Positions 1-9,339 of a stretch of DNA of 64,000 nt are shown piece by piece. Position 1 is the stretch's first letter; each line of letters begins with the position of its first letter. Both the position numbers and the translations under genes were made by a program. The DNA comes from Clostridiaceae bacterium. Its GTDB lineage: Bacteria; Bacillota; Clostridia; Lachnospirales; Lachnospiraceae. Under the pieces are notes generated by a model, which did not search any database, was not told where the DNA came from, and was given only the letters and a program-made list of their open reading frames with translations. Location: NCBI GenBank assembly GCA_902363735.1, contig CABJBA010000008.1, positions 62,001 through 126,000 on the forward strand. The letters are read 5' to 3'.

Positions 1-1295
1 AATTGCTCCAGCACATTTTCGATATATACAGTATTAGAGATTGTATTTTCCCATAATATATCCATAAAAGACTGTCCAACAGTATGATAAGGCGTCCCGC
101 TGTTGCTTTGTTTGTCATGTACAAAACAAAGATAATCGTATTTTAAAATATCATTCCGACACGCCACCAACAATGAGCTTATCTCTCTTCCCCTGTTCTG
201 CGGAACAACTATTTTTATGTTTTTCCGATTTAATTTCGAAATATATTGCGAAATGATTTCTATATTTTCATCACCTTTGGTGGATATGATAATATCAATA
301 TAAAGAGGCACCTTTTTTATGTATTCAAAACATTTCTCTATAAGATTTTTATACGAAATGTGTGCTACCAGTAAAGCCTTCTTTTTTCCTGTCGCCTCTC
401 CCAGTAACTGATTCGATGATATGCAGTAATCTAAATGCATGGCGGCCCGTAAATCTCCTGGGTTACACTTTCTTATTAGGTGCTGCCAGATTAAAGACGA
501 ATCATATTCCGTACAATTTGCAATATAATCTAATGTCCTCTGTGCGGTTTCACCTGAATTTGCTGAAAGCACCAATGGATGAGGAAACAGAAAAACTTTC
601 TTTTTTATTAATGGACAACGATGTTCCGATACCAATTTATAACTGTCAAAGAAAACATATGCTTGTGATACATCTGTGGACCGGCAAAATGCCGCACAAT
701 CCACATAAGCGCCTGATGTATAACCCAAGTCATTGAAATATTGGGTGAATTTCAGTTCAAAGAATGCAACCGTTTCATTATAATCATTTGATACATGTAA
801 TCCCTTCCAAAACTCCCTGAATGCTTTATTTTGCAACATCCCCTTTCGGATAACGATAAAATAGGACTGGATATGATAAGGCAGTAAATTAGTATCATAG
901 TGACTGCCTCTAATAGGGGTCTGTTCCGTAATCCCCCAGAAGTCCAATGATTTACCATCCATTTCATCATAGACCTCATAGAGCGGGTAAACCGGCCCAT
1001 AGCAGGAATCATTGACAAGGAGTAATTCTTCATAGTTTTCCAGCCGTTCCCACCCAAGATACTTTTCAAGAGTATCTTTATAAGCACCACAATCAAAACC
1101 CACATTATCCCTGACATATATTTCGTCAGAAATACGGTGCAGTCTTTCCATATCCTCACTATCCGGCACTCCATTTATGGTTATTATCAATGTCTCCAGT
1201 ATCTCACCAAGTTTTTCAGCAAGAAAAAAAACATACTCATCAATAATACCCTGGTCTGCAAAAACAACAAATACACCTATACTTTTTTTTCTCAT
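1..1295 (-). CDS. RgpF-like rhamnan synthesis family protein (3' end outside window)
   Basis: An open frame of 431 codons runs from an ATG at 1295 to the left edge with no stop, so the C-terminus lies outside the window. AAGGGG precedes the start by about 9 bases. The protein carries RgpF-family (rhamnose-glucan assembly) signatures in two halves: NVGFDCGAYK at residues 65-74 and NDSCYGP at 95-101, then NRGREISSLL and FVHDK in the second half. Family members act in the cytoplasm on cell-surface rhamnose polysaccharides. Here the gene ends a cluster that begins beside flagellin, so flagellin or surface glycan assembly is inferred. It follows the radical SAM gene after a 19-base gap and is a paralogue of the gene at 2532-4565. 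Family assignment is good; the sugar substrate is unknown. Confidence 0.8.
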   Translation of the reverse strand, partial: MRKKSIGVFVVFADQGIIDEYVFFLAEKLGEILETLIITINGVPDSEDMERLHRISDEIYVRDNVGFDCGAYKDTLEKYLGWERLENYEELLLVNDSCYGPVYPLYEVYDEMDGKSLDFWGITEQTPIRGSHYDTNLLPYHIQSYFIVIRKGMLQNKAFREFWKGLHVSNDYNETVAFFELKFTQYFNDLGYTSGAYVDCAAFCRSTDVSQAYVFFDSYKLVSEHRCPLIKKKVFLFPHPLVLSANSGETAQRTLDYIANCTEYDSSLIWQHLIRKCNPGDLRAAMHLDYCISSNQLLGEATGKKKALLVAHISYKNLIEKCFEYIKKVPLYIDIIISTKGDENIEIISQYISKLNRKNIKIVVPQNRGREISSLLVACRNDILKYDYLCFVHDKQSNSGTPYHTVGQSFMDILWENTISNTVYIENVLEQ

Positions 1296-1314
1296 AACTG
1301 CTAACCCCTTAACA

Positions 1315-2535
1315 TCAAATATGGTTAGATGGAATCTGTTCTGCTACTGGTATATGATTAATTTCAACACCTTCAAATATACCATTACAGTATGCACATG
1401 CCGAAAGATATCCCACATCATTATAGCCAAGCAAAAATTCAATAATTTCTAAAGGATTGGCTGTTGCAAACTCCAAACTGTCAGACTCATACTCTTCAAT
1501 CAATCCCAGATATTCATTAATTGTCTGAAATACACAGGAATACATTCTCGTACTGCCTTCTTTATATCCAATATAGGGAAATCCCTTTGCATGGCATACA
1601 CAATTGCTCAATTTTTGACCTAATTTTTCTGGATCTTCTTCTATAACGTTATCGCCGAAACACGATACATCCCAATGGTCTCTTTTTAAACTCGAATAAT
1701 TAACGTCATTTTCCTCTAACATTTTAATCACTTTTAAATATTGTTCTTCAGCTAACTTCACGTTCTCTCTGTAATCGTCCACAACAATCCTGATCTTTTT
1801 ATTTTTAATAACTTCCAAGAGAGACTGAGAAGGGATAATCGTTCCATTTGTAACAATTTCAACAGTCATAAAACGATCAGAGTAATGATCTGTTATATAT
1901 CTTAAAGCGAATTCCAGTTCTTTGCCTCCCAGAAATCCCTCAGCAATTCCAAAGAAAACAATGCCTACATAATCACATTTATTAAATACAACATCTATAT
2001 TTCTTTTTATAGCATCAATCGTTATCTTTCTGTGTACTCCTCTATAGGTCTGAACAAAACAGTATTCACAATTCAAATTGCAATAGGTATGTAAAAACAG
2101 ATCTACAGCATGTAAATACATCTTATTATATCTATAGAGTAAAAACAGGCTTAAATATCGATAAAACTCATACACGCTAAATGCATGAAATTTTCTATGT
2201 ATTCCACATTCCTTCATCTGTTCCCATATCTCAGCAGCTCTATTTTCACCGACACACATAACAACCAGACCATTTTCTTCAGAAAAATTTTCATAAAATT
2301 CCTCTGGGGAAATCACTTTTTTCCCTAAAAATAACCCACTTTGTTTTTCTTGATTTCTATCAACAAAAACAACATTTAAATCCATCTCATTGTTGTTTGC
2401 CTTATAAATTGCTTTTTCAAATAACTCTATTAACGATTCTGCACTTTGAACGGCCCCATACAAATAAATCGTTTTTGTTTTTTTTAAATATTCTCCCAGC
2501 TCATCAAACTCATGTCCCCTATTTTGCCACTTCAT
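1315..2535 (-). CDS. Radical SAM protein with N-terminal Rossmann-like module
   Basis: 406 residues. The 4Fe-4S/SAM binding motif is clear: C152-x3-C156-x2-C159 in a TYCNLNCEYCF context, followed by TIM-barrel-like sequence. Residues 20-125 form a separate module (TIYLYGA near 22, later VVMCVGENRA) resembling a small nucleotide-binding fold. Later cysteines (an NCVCHAKG segment and a C-terminal ACAYCNG) could bind an auxiliary cluster in the manner of SPASM/Twitch proteins. The start overlaps the upstream RgpF-like gene by 4 bases (ATGA), so the two are translationally coupled. Lying between two RgpF-like genes, it probably modifies a sugar or a peptide of the same glycan pathway; the reaction cannot be named from sequence alone. 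Confidence 0.8.
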   Translation of the reverse strand: MKWQNRGHEFDELGEYLKKTKTIYLYGAVQSAESLIELFEKAIYKANNNEMDLNVVFVDRNQEKQSGLFLGKKVISPEEFYENFSEENGLVVMCVGENRAAEIWEQMKECGIHRKFHAFSVYEFYRYLSLFLLYRYNKMYLHAVDLFLHTYCNLNCEYCFVQTYRGVHRKITIDAIKRNIDVVFNKCDYVGIVFFGIAEGFLGGKELEFALRYITDHYSDRFMTVEIVTNGTIIPSQSLLEVIKNKKIRIVVDDYRENVKLAEEQYLKVIKMLEENDVNYSSLKRDHWDVSCFGDNVIEEDPEKLGQKLSNCVCHAKGFPYIGYKEGSTRMYSCVFQTINEYLGLIEEYESDSLEFATANPLEIIEFLLGYNDVGYLSACAYCNGIFEGVEINHIPVAEQIPSNHI

Positions 2536-4565
2536 AGTGAATCCTCCAAATACTTTCCTATATTTACGAATCCTCTGCCATTCAGCTCATGCATTACCTC
2601 ACTCATATTGCTGCGATTCAAAGCTACCATAATTCCTTCTGTCTGCTGGGGCTTAATTTCGGATAATTCATAGACAGGAAAACCATATAAGTTATTCTGA
2701 TTTTTATGCCCATCGGATACTATAAATCCCAATACATTTACACCTTCATGTTTTAATACGTGTGACAAACACGCTTTTCCGCATACACCTGCTCCGTAAA
2801 TATAAAAATTTTTATATTTATTACAAAAATCCGCTATCATTTGTTTCATATTATGAATGTCAAAATATTGCTCTATCCCCTCATTATATAGCATCTTACC
2901 TAAAACACCATATAACATATATTGGAAATTACTTGTATATATTGAAATATATTCATCTGTCATCATGACACCGCTGTAATACCCCTTGCTTTGCGCTACA
3001 TATGGAAGTATTCTTTCAATCACCGGATTAACCGTTCCTGTCATCGGTATAGACTTTTTATCAAATATTCCGCTCTCAAAAAGAGGCTGTAATGCATCCG
3101 TCCTGCACCAAAAGGCTCTTCCCAATATAGAGGAAGTATTTTCCTTATCCATGCAGCAGTTTAAGTTCAAACGGTTGACAAGATCTCTCATTCCTTCATA
3201 ATATGTTATCCAATCATTTACGCCTGAAGTAAGGGACATAGCCATATAAGGAGCTGGAGGAACCAAAAGTCCAAGACGGGGTTCCTTTTCAAATTGATTA
3301 AGAACATTTTCAATATAAATATTATTTTTCACTGTATTTTCCCATAAAATATCCAGGGAAGATTGTCTGACCGTTTGATGGGACTGATCTGCATCATTTT
3401 CTTTATCATGGACAAAACATAAATATTTGTAATCAGCCAAGATATCTTTACATGTTGTTAGTAAAGTTCCGATTTCACTCTCGCAATCTTTCGAAGCTAC
3501 GATTTTGACATTTGTTTTTTTCATGTTTTCAATTTTTCTCATTATAATCTCAATGTTCTTTTCACCCTTCGAAACGATGAACACATCAATATAATCAGAT
3601 ACCCTTGCAACATAAGAAAGACAATAATCTATTAATTCTGTATAATTAATGTGGACCACAATTGCTGCTTCTCTAATGATACTTTTATCTGATGGCTTTC
3701 CCTTTGTTTGAAAAATATAATCAAGATGAAGAGCAGTCCTTATCTTTCCCACATCATTATTATGAATCAAATCAAACCATATCAATTTTTCGTCGTATGA
3801 CGTATTTTGAGTGATATAATTCAAGGTTCGCTTTGCAGTTTCACCTGAATTAGTCTTTAAAACATTCTCATGCTTATTTATAATAGAACCTTTTTTTATA
3901 AATGGACAGTTATATTCACTAATCATTCTGTAGCTATCAAATTCTAAATTATCAGAGATATCACCCTCATCTAAATCAACCGCTTCATCATTGATGTAAA
4001 CATTCCCCTTAAATCCACACTCCGCAAAATACCAATGAAAACTTTTTTCAATGTATTCCATTGCCTCATCAATGTTTTTCTGAGCTTTAACTTTATCTAT
4101 GAAACAGCTAAATTCATCTGAACAATACAATCTTTTTGAAATAGCCATAAAATAAGAATGAATATATAAAAGCTCTCCGCTGACACGAGGGCCATTATTT
4201 ACTTGTCCCGTGATTCCCCAGTAGTCAAGGTCCTGCGATTCCATCGTCTTCCATACTTCATCAAGAGGATAAAAAGGGCCATAGCAAGAATCATTCATTA
4301 AGATAATTTCATCTGCCCTTTTTAAAAGATCATGCAACTTCCCTCTGTCATTTTTTGTATCCCAACTCAAATCATCATTTAGTACACAGATCAGGTGGTC
4401 ACTGTATTGGCTCACTTTAGCAATATCTTCTTTTTTCATACCTTCTTTTAAAACTATTATTAACTCTGAAACATCTTTTTTGATTCTGTCTAAAAGGAAA
4501 AATACATACTTTTCTATTGTCTCATTGGCCGAAACAATAAAAAACACGCCCAATCTATTCACCAT
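2532..4565 (-). CDS. RgpF-like protein with C-terminal Rossmann-like module
   Basis: 677 residues. The first 560 residues align by eye with the partial protein at 1-1295: NDSCYGP is shared, as are WGIT, SYF, the NSGETA segment and YLCFVHDK. Two motifs intact in the paralogue are lost here: NVGFDCGAYK has become an NDDLSWDTKN-like stretch, and NRGRE has become KDCESE. About residues 585-670 form an added module starting NFYIYGAGVCGKA that resembles the N-terminal module of the neighbouring radical SAM protein. The gene is 9 bases downstream of the 868-residue protein and overlaps the radical SAM gene by 4. Likely role: surface or flagellar glycan assembly, perhaps as a non-catalytic or altered-specificity partner. 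Confidence 0.75.
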   Translation of the reverse strand: MVNRLGVFFIVSANETIEKYVFFLLDRIKKDVSELIIVLKEGMKKEDIAKVSQYSDHLICVLNDDLSWDTKNDRGKLHDLLKRADEIILMNDSCYGPFYPLDEVWKTMESQDLDYWGITGQVNNGPRVSGELLYIHSYFMAISKRLYCSDEFSCFIDKVKAQKNIDEAMEYIEKSFHWYFAECGFKGNVYINDEAVDLDEGDISDNLEFDSYRMISEYNCPFIKKGSIINKHENVLKTNSGETAKRTLNYITQNTSYDEKLIWFDLIHNNDVGKIRTALHLDYIFQTKGKPSDKSIIREAAIVVHINYTELIDYCLSYVARVSDYIDVFIVSKGEKNIEIIMRKIENMKKTNVKIVASKDCESEIGTLLTTCKDILADYKYLCFVHDKENDADQSHQTVRQSSLDILWENTVKNNIYIENVLNQFEKEPRLGLLVPPAPYMAMSLTSGVNDWITYYEGMRDLVNRLNLNCCMDKENTSSILGRAFWCRTDALQPLFESGIFDKKSIPMTGTVNPVIERILPYVAQSKGYYSGVMMTDEYISIYTSNFQYMLYGVLGKMLYNEGIEQYFDIHNMKQMIADFCNKYKNFYIYGAGVCGKACLSHVLKHEGVNVLGFIVSDGHKNQNNLYGFPVYELSEIKPQQTEGIMVALNRSNMSEVMHELNGRGFVNIGKYLEDSL

Positions 4566-4574
4566 AGTTCACTC

Positions 4575-7181
4575 CTAAATTATCACATGTTCGTAAATGC
4601 TCCTACCTGTATCAAAAGGATTATCATCTTTTCTATCATCTGAACCGGATCCATCCAATACAAAATTCAGATAATTTTGTAAATGAATATCTTTTGATTC
4701 TTCTATAATTGTCCCTGCATTTATTTTTTTCAAAAGAGAATTATATATCTCCTCAAAAAGATGTTTTATATTCTGATTTTCTTCAACACACATTTGAACA
4801 TGTGCACTTCTTACAGTCTGGTTTTTACCTGAATATTCTATCAGCATTCTGGAAATCTGATCGAATGCATATATTTTTTCTCCATCTGAGTGGCAATGAA
4901 TATAATTACTGTCATTAAATACGTCTTTACCGTAAGCATTTATATCAAAAGAATTATTTGCACTTATTTTTGCATCATCACCATCAGCTTCAATCGTCAG
5001 AACATCCCGATATTTATTAGGGAACACGTATAAGTTATCTGCTGTTGCTGCCATTCCCCAAAATTGAATATCATTATTTACATCTTTGTCATATACGTGT
5101 GTTTTATATGTTTCCAATGCTTCATCCAGTTCAATTATCTCATTTCCTTCTAAGGGACACAGCCAGAACTTACTATCGAAAAAGCATATATCCCCATATG
5201 TGTTTCTAGGATCTCCCAATTGATATATCTGTGTCTCTTTCGTCTCAACATTGATTACTTCTAAAATATTGCTTCCAGAAATAGGCATATATATCTTTTC
5301 ATTCTGCATCATACTTCTAAATGAAAGGCGTGGTGCCGTCAATTCATATTTATCTGTAATGTTCGTTATCCACTCTGAAATAGAAGACAGCTGCCCACTA
5401 CGAATATCATACTTAATCACTGCAGTTCTCTGGTGAGGCAGGAAGTAAATACAGTCCTTATATAAATGTGCCGAATAATAATTCCATCCGGAATATCCTT
5501 TCAAGCAGCCAATATTTAAACATTCAAATGATACTTTCGTAATTTCTCCGCTTTGCTTATCAAATATTGCCATCTCATTTGCACGCAGCGGTGTAAAGTA
5601 CAATTTAGTTCCATGTCCCACTATTGTCCCATAGAGCCGGAACCCATCCGGTTCTTCATCAGGAAAAGAGGTAACGTATTCCGCCTGCCATGTTGACTTG
5701 TCCATTTTAAATAAAGCATTAAAGTTCCAACTGGTGAACCAATAACACGTTCCATCATCATACAAATTTTCAAATTGCAAACACGTTTTTTCAAATTGAA
5801 GCGGCGGATTATTTAATTGAGGCTGATTTACAATTATCGGATTCTCAACCATAATTCCTTTATGAAGCTGCTGGCAAACCCGTATCAGTGAACTTGTATC
5901 TCCATAATACGCATCACACAATACTATGGTTCTATCCACATCCGCAGTATCATCGTATATTCCCCAGCCTTCACTTATATACTTTTCTACAATTGAATGA
6001 TACCCCTCCCACATAGCAGGACGCATAGACTTTATGGTATTAGATATCAGCGGATGGGGCCTCCAAAGCAAAGCCACTTCATATTGATTTTCCTTGAATA
6101 TTCTGAATACATCTTCCATTTTCTCCAGCATCTTTTCACTATACATCAGCAATGTTGCAATGCTGGTGTTGTAAAATACTATTTTCTTCCTGCTGCCGTC
6201 AGGCTTTTCAATGATATTCCTCCAATTCTCTGGTATCTGCAAATCTTCTTTCTTCAGCCTGGAGCTTTTATCTAACTTAGGCGAACCTAGTCCTAAAATT
6301 TTTTGTTCTAACTGTTTCCTGTTAACAGGTAAATCGTTAACTTTTGCTTCTTTCAGAAATTCATTGATATATATTTGTCTCATATTTTCTGATTGCACAA
6401 TTACCTGATCCCCGTAGATGGTTCCTGGCAAAAAGCAAAAATGTTTTATTCCGTCAATTACGGCCTGATTATCCGGCTCCATTTCCTGTAAAACAAAATA
6501 AGGAACATAAACCAGCTTATCCGTATATCTTGTTAAATTTTTTGCAAAATAATCCGGATGCACACTCGTAACAAGATTCCATTCATCATATGGATTATGA
6601 ATAAAAATAATATCTGGCCTGTGTTGTTCTAAATCATATTGTTCCCATGAAGTAACCGGCACATAATCAGGATATTTTTCTCCTTCATAATGCATTTCAC
6701 CAAAGCTGCCGTCTCCCTTTTTATCGAAATAGGGAATGGGTACAACATAAGCATCACAATCCGCATCATCCCTGGCTGCCATCCATATACTTTCTAAAGA
6801 ATCCCACATAGATGCATTATAAGGAAAAAATGCGACTTCTAATTTTTCTTTAATATCATTTTTTATACTATTCTCAATCTGTATAACCCTTTTACGAAAG
6901 CTTTTATATATATTTCCAATTTTTTCCTGGTTATTTTCAATTTCATTATATGTACAATAGATAAATTCACAGTATTCTTCTAAAAAACCAACTGTAACGG
7001 AATCTTCACCTTCAGACTTTTCTATCAAGTTTCCTAATTGGATTGCCCCTTGCTGACATTGCGCGAGCAAATCCAGCGCTTGGGCTGGATTATTTTTATC
7101 TAGTAGTTCCTTTATCTGCTCATGTGCCTGATAAAGTGTCTCCACAAACTCTAATGCCAATTTTTTCTGTGCTTTCCTCAT
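4575..7181 (-). CDS. Glycerophosphotransferase-like protein fused to a propeller-like domain
   Basis: 868 residues with no signal peptide. Residues 1-110 are helical and charged. About 115-450 resemble the CDP-glycerol glycerophosphotransferase/GT-B group common in clostridial glycan clusters, with AFFPYNASMWDSLESI, then WRPHPLI and CDAYYGDTSSLI, typical of the C-terminal half of that fold. About 455-800 consist of recurring beta-type segments (for example CYWFTSWNFNALFKMD, LYFTPLRANEMAIFD, IYMPISGSNILEVI, FWLCPLEGNEIIELD) that look like a beta-propeller. It lies between the methyltransferase-like gene and the RgpF-like genes, 10 bases ahead of the next. Transfer of a polyol-phosphate or sugar to a surface or flagellar glycan is inferred; the role of the propeller is unknown. 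Confidence 0.65.
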   Translation of the reverse strand: MRKAQKKLALEFVETLYQAHEQIKELLDKNNPAQALDLLAQCQQGAIQLGNLIEKSEGEDSVTVGFLEEYCEFIYCTYNEIENNQEKIGNIYKSFRKRVIQIENSIKNDIKEKLEVAFFPYNASMWDSLESIWMAARDDADCDAYVVPIPYFDKKGDGSFGEMHYEGEKYPDYVPVTSWEQYDLEQHRPDIIFIHNPYDEWNLVTSVHPDYFAKNLTRYTDKLVYVPYFVLQEMEPDNQAVIDGIKHFCFLPGTIYGDQVIVQSENMRQIYINEFLKEAKVNDLPVNRKQLEQKILGLGSPKLDKSSRLKKEDLQIPENWRNIIEKPDGSRKKIVFYNTSIATLLMYSEKMLEKMEDVFRIFKENQYEVALLWRPHPLISNTIKSMRPAMWEGYHSIVEKYISEGWGIYDDTADVDRTIVLCDAYYGDTSSLIRVCQQLHKGIMVENPIIVNQPQLNNPPLQFEKTCLQFENLYDDGTCYWFTSWNFNALFKMDKSTWQAEYVTSFPDEEPDGFRLYGTIVGHGTKLYFTPLRANEMAIFDKQSGEITKVSFECLNIGCLKGYSGWNYYSAHLYKDCIYFLPHQRTAVIKYDIRSGQLSSISEWITNITDKYELTAPRLSFRSMMQNEKIYMPISGSNILEVINVETKETQIYQLGDPRNTYGDICFFDSKFWLCPLEGNEIIELDEALETYKTHVYDKDVNNDIQFWGMAATADNLYVFPNKYRDVLTIEADGDDAKISANNSFDINAYGKDVFNDSNYIHCHSDGEKIYAFDQISRMLIEYSGKNQTVRSAHVQMCVEENQNIKHLFEEIYNSLLKKINAGTIIEESKDIHLQNYLNFVLDGSGSDDRKDDNPFDTGRSIYEHVII

Positions 7182-7307
7182 CCCGTATCTCCTGTCATAC
7201 TTTTAACATATCATACACTTTTATAAGGTACATTTAAACCAATGACTTAAATTTCCGTTCACCATATATGCATGATTTTTTATATTGCATTTTAATGTTT
7301 TTCTGGC

Positions 7308-8195
7308 TTAGTATGTAAGAAGTTCAATCAAGCTGGCTCTTAAATCAATTAGCTGGATTTTAACATCTGTATTTCTCTCTCTCTGGGCTATTTCAAGGTA
7401 CTCCTGAATTTTATCCAAAGAATCTTCTATTATAATTGTTCTATGTTCAACAACGGATTTTTTTATTTGATTTATATAACTGTATATCTCTTCTATCTGA
7501 TCTGGCTTGTCTCTTTTATCAAATGACTTGGCAATTACAATATTTTCACTTTCTGAAATTGGATATTCCACTGTTTGTGAAAAAAAAGCCTTAAAATCTT
7601 TTTTCAAACAAAGCGAACCAACCGAATAGCAGATAATAGTTCCATCTTTCTTTATAAGTCTTTCCGCCTCACGAATAACGTCCTGAGGGTTCTCATAATT
7701 TACGCTTCCATTGATTACAATTAAATCAAATTCACTTTCCTGAAGATGGGTATCATCATAATCTCCAGCTAAAAGCGAAAGTTTGGGAGGTTCATTCACT
7801 AAAACGATATGGTCAAGCCATCTGTTTTCACTTTCACTTCCAATTGAGTCACTGACACAGCACAAAAAAGATTCCGGCTGAAATTTTCCCAGTAAAGTTG
7901 CCAAATGATAGCTCACAACACCACCAGCTGCACCAAACTCCAGAACTTTAACAGGGAATGCTGTTTTGATTAATTCAGATGTAACTAATATATCCAAAAG
8001 AAGATTAGCCATTGCAAAAGGATCTTGATTATCAATTAACAGCAAAATCAATTCTGGAACAGTCCTGTCTCCAACAAGGCTATGCATTGGAATCCTGCTC
8101 TTATTAGACAAAAAATTGTTACAATCCAAAAGAACTGTATGTTTCTCTTTTCCGTTATAAATAAAAGTGTCATTTTCAAGATCAATGGTATTCAT
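7308..8195 (-). CDS. SAM-dependent methyltransferase-like protein
   Basis: 295 residues. A class I methyltransferase pattern is visible: VLEFGAAGGVVSYHLA (motif I, glycine loop, near residue 92), an acidic LLAGDYDD segment, then FDLIVINGSV and a DGTIICYSVGSL strand. The last 80 residues are helical and charged. The ATG directly follows the TAA of the glycosyltransferase gene, with its AGGAG site inside that gene, so the two are co-translated. In this flagellin-linked cluster it may methylate a glycan sugar; no substrate can be read from the sequence. A 126-base gap with no clear terminator separates it from the next gene. Confidence 0.65.
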   Translation of the reverse strand: MNTIDLENDTFIYNGKEKHTVLLDCNNFLSNKSRIPMHSLVGDRTVPELILLLIDNQDPFAMANLLLDILVTSELIKTAFPVKVLEFGAAGGVVSYHLATLLGKFQPESFLCCVSDSIGSESENRWLDHIVLVNEPPKLSLLAGDYDDTHLQESEFDLIVINGSVNYENPQDVIREAERLIKKDGTIICYSVGSLCLKKDFKAFFSQTVEYPISESENIVIAKSFDKRDKPDQIEEIYSYINQIKKSVVEHRTIIIEDSLDKIQEYLEIAQRERNTDVKIQLIDLRASLIELLTY

Positions 8196-9311
8196 TTATT
8201 TTTCTCCTGCAAAAATCATGTAATATAACTTTGCAACTATTTTCTCCATATGAAAATGGTTTTGTCCATATTGATAGGCATATTTTAAAAGATCAAAAAG
8301 ATTCTCATTTGTGCATAAAGCCAACAATGCATGGGCAAATCCTGGCATATCATTTATTCCTGCAGAAATTCCACACCGTCCATAATCAATAGCCTCAGCA
8401 TATGCATCTATTTCAGTTACCGCTATAACACACCCTGCATTCAAAGCTTCTGAAATCACATTAGGAGTTCCGCCTTCAAATGTAGAAGGAAGGGCAAAAA
8501 CCTTTGCTTTTCTATATTGTTCCGCCAACGCTTCCCGTTCTTCTATGGGTCCTGTAAAAATAATCCGTTCTTTTAAATGAGGGTACAAATCAAAATATGA
8601 ATCTATAAAACTGTGAAAATCGTTTTCAATGCTTCCCACCAGCTTCAAATTCCAATCCGGTATCCTTTCTGCGATCAATGCAAAAGAATCCAACAATACC
8701 TCAGTAGCTTTTTGACTGGTCCCTAATCTTCCCACCGTAACAATGACATTTTCTTTAACATTGAAATCAGGAGGTGTGTTACTTGAGCCAAAGTTATAAT
8801 AGCCATTAGGTATATGCTCTATAATCCAGGGCCACTTTTCATTCAAATGTCTCTGCATCGCAATGCAGGAAGTTGCAATAACATCACAATGATCCATAAA
8901 TTCTATAAAATCAGCATCAGTCCATATAATCCGGTCCATCCAGTGACTGTTTGCATCTAATCCCACATAAATATGTCCGGCAGGATTTAGCTGCTTATAC
9001 AGACGGGCAGGAATGAAGTTAGAGGAATAGCACCCTCTCAAAATAAGAGCATCAATTTGTTTCGCATTCTCAATAATATAGTCTGCTTTTGCCTCTACGC
9101 TTCCATTGGGCAAAAAATCCATTTCCAACCCTTTAACATATTTATCAAGATAACTATAGTCATCTCCCCGGGCACCTACCATGCTTACTGTACAACCATG
9201 ATTTTTATATAACAGATAAGGAATTAATCCACAATCTTTTATAAGTTCCACATTGCTCCAGCCTCGTTCATAAGGAGCCAGCGCAACAACACGCTTGCTT
9301 TTTCCCTCCAT
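8196..9311 (-). CDS. Glycosyltransferase family 4-type (GT-B) enzyme
   Basis: 371 residues, typical length for a retaining GT-B transferase. The C-terminal nucleotide-sugar domain is well conserved: VTVGRLGTSQKATEVLLDSF near 190, then KVFALPSTFEGGTPNVISEALNAG, the E-x7-E region that contacts the donor. The N-terminal acceptor domain starts after VVALAPYERGWSN. The start has an AAAGGGGG site. The gene is 28 bases downstream of the GT2-TPR gene and abuts the methyltransferase-like gene. Likely role: cytoplasmic addition of a sugar to flagellin or to a surface glycan precursor. Donor and acceptor are unknown. Confidence 0.85.
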   Translation of the reverse strand: MEGKSKRVVALAPYERGWSNVELIKDCGLIPYLLYKNHGCTVSMVGARGDDYSYLDKYVKGLEMDFLPNGSVEAKADYIIENAKQIDALILRGCYSSNFIPARLYKQLNPAGHIYVGLDANSHWMDRIIWTDADFIEFMDHCDVIATSCIAMQRHLNEKWPWIIEHIPNGYYNFGSSNTPPDFNVKENVIVTVGRLGTSQKATEVLLDSFALIAERIPDWNLKLVGSIENDFHSFIDSYFDLYPHLKERIIFTGPIEEREALAEQYRKAKVFALPSTFEGGTPNVISEALNAGCVIAVTEIDAYAEAIDYGRCGISAGINDMPGFAHALLALCTNENLFDLLKYAYQYGQNHFHMEKIVAKLYYMIFAGEK

Positions 9312-9339
9312 AGACGAACCCCCTTTATTTTAACCTTTA

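Noticed and set aside
362..736. A 124-codon plus-strand open frame
   Set aside because: It is antisense to the RgpF-like coding frame, has no ribosome site and no recognisable motif.
752..1174. A 140-codon minus-strand open frame with hydrophobic, Met/Ile/Ser-rich translation
   Set aside because: It overlaps, in another frame, the long RgpF-like reading frame 1-1295, which has clear family motifs and a ribosome site; the 140-codon frame has none.
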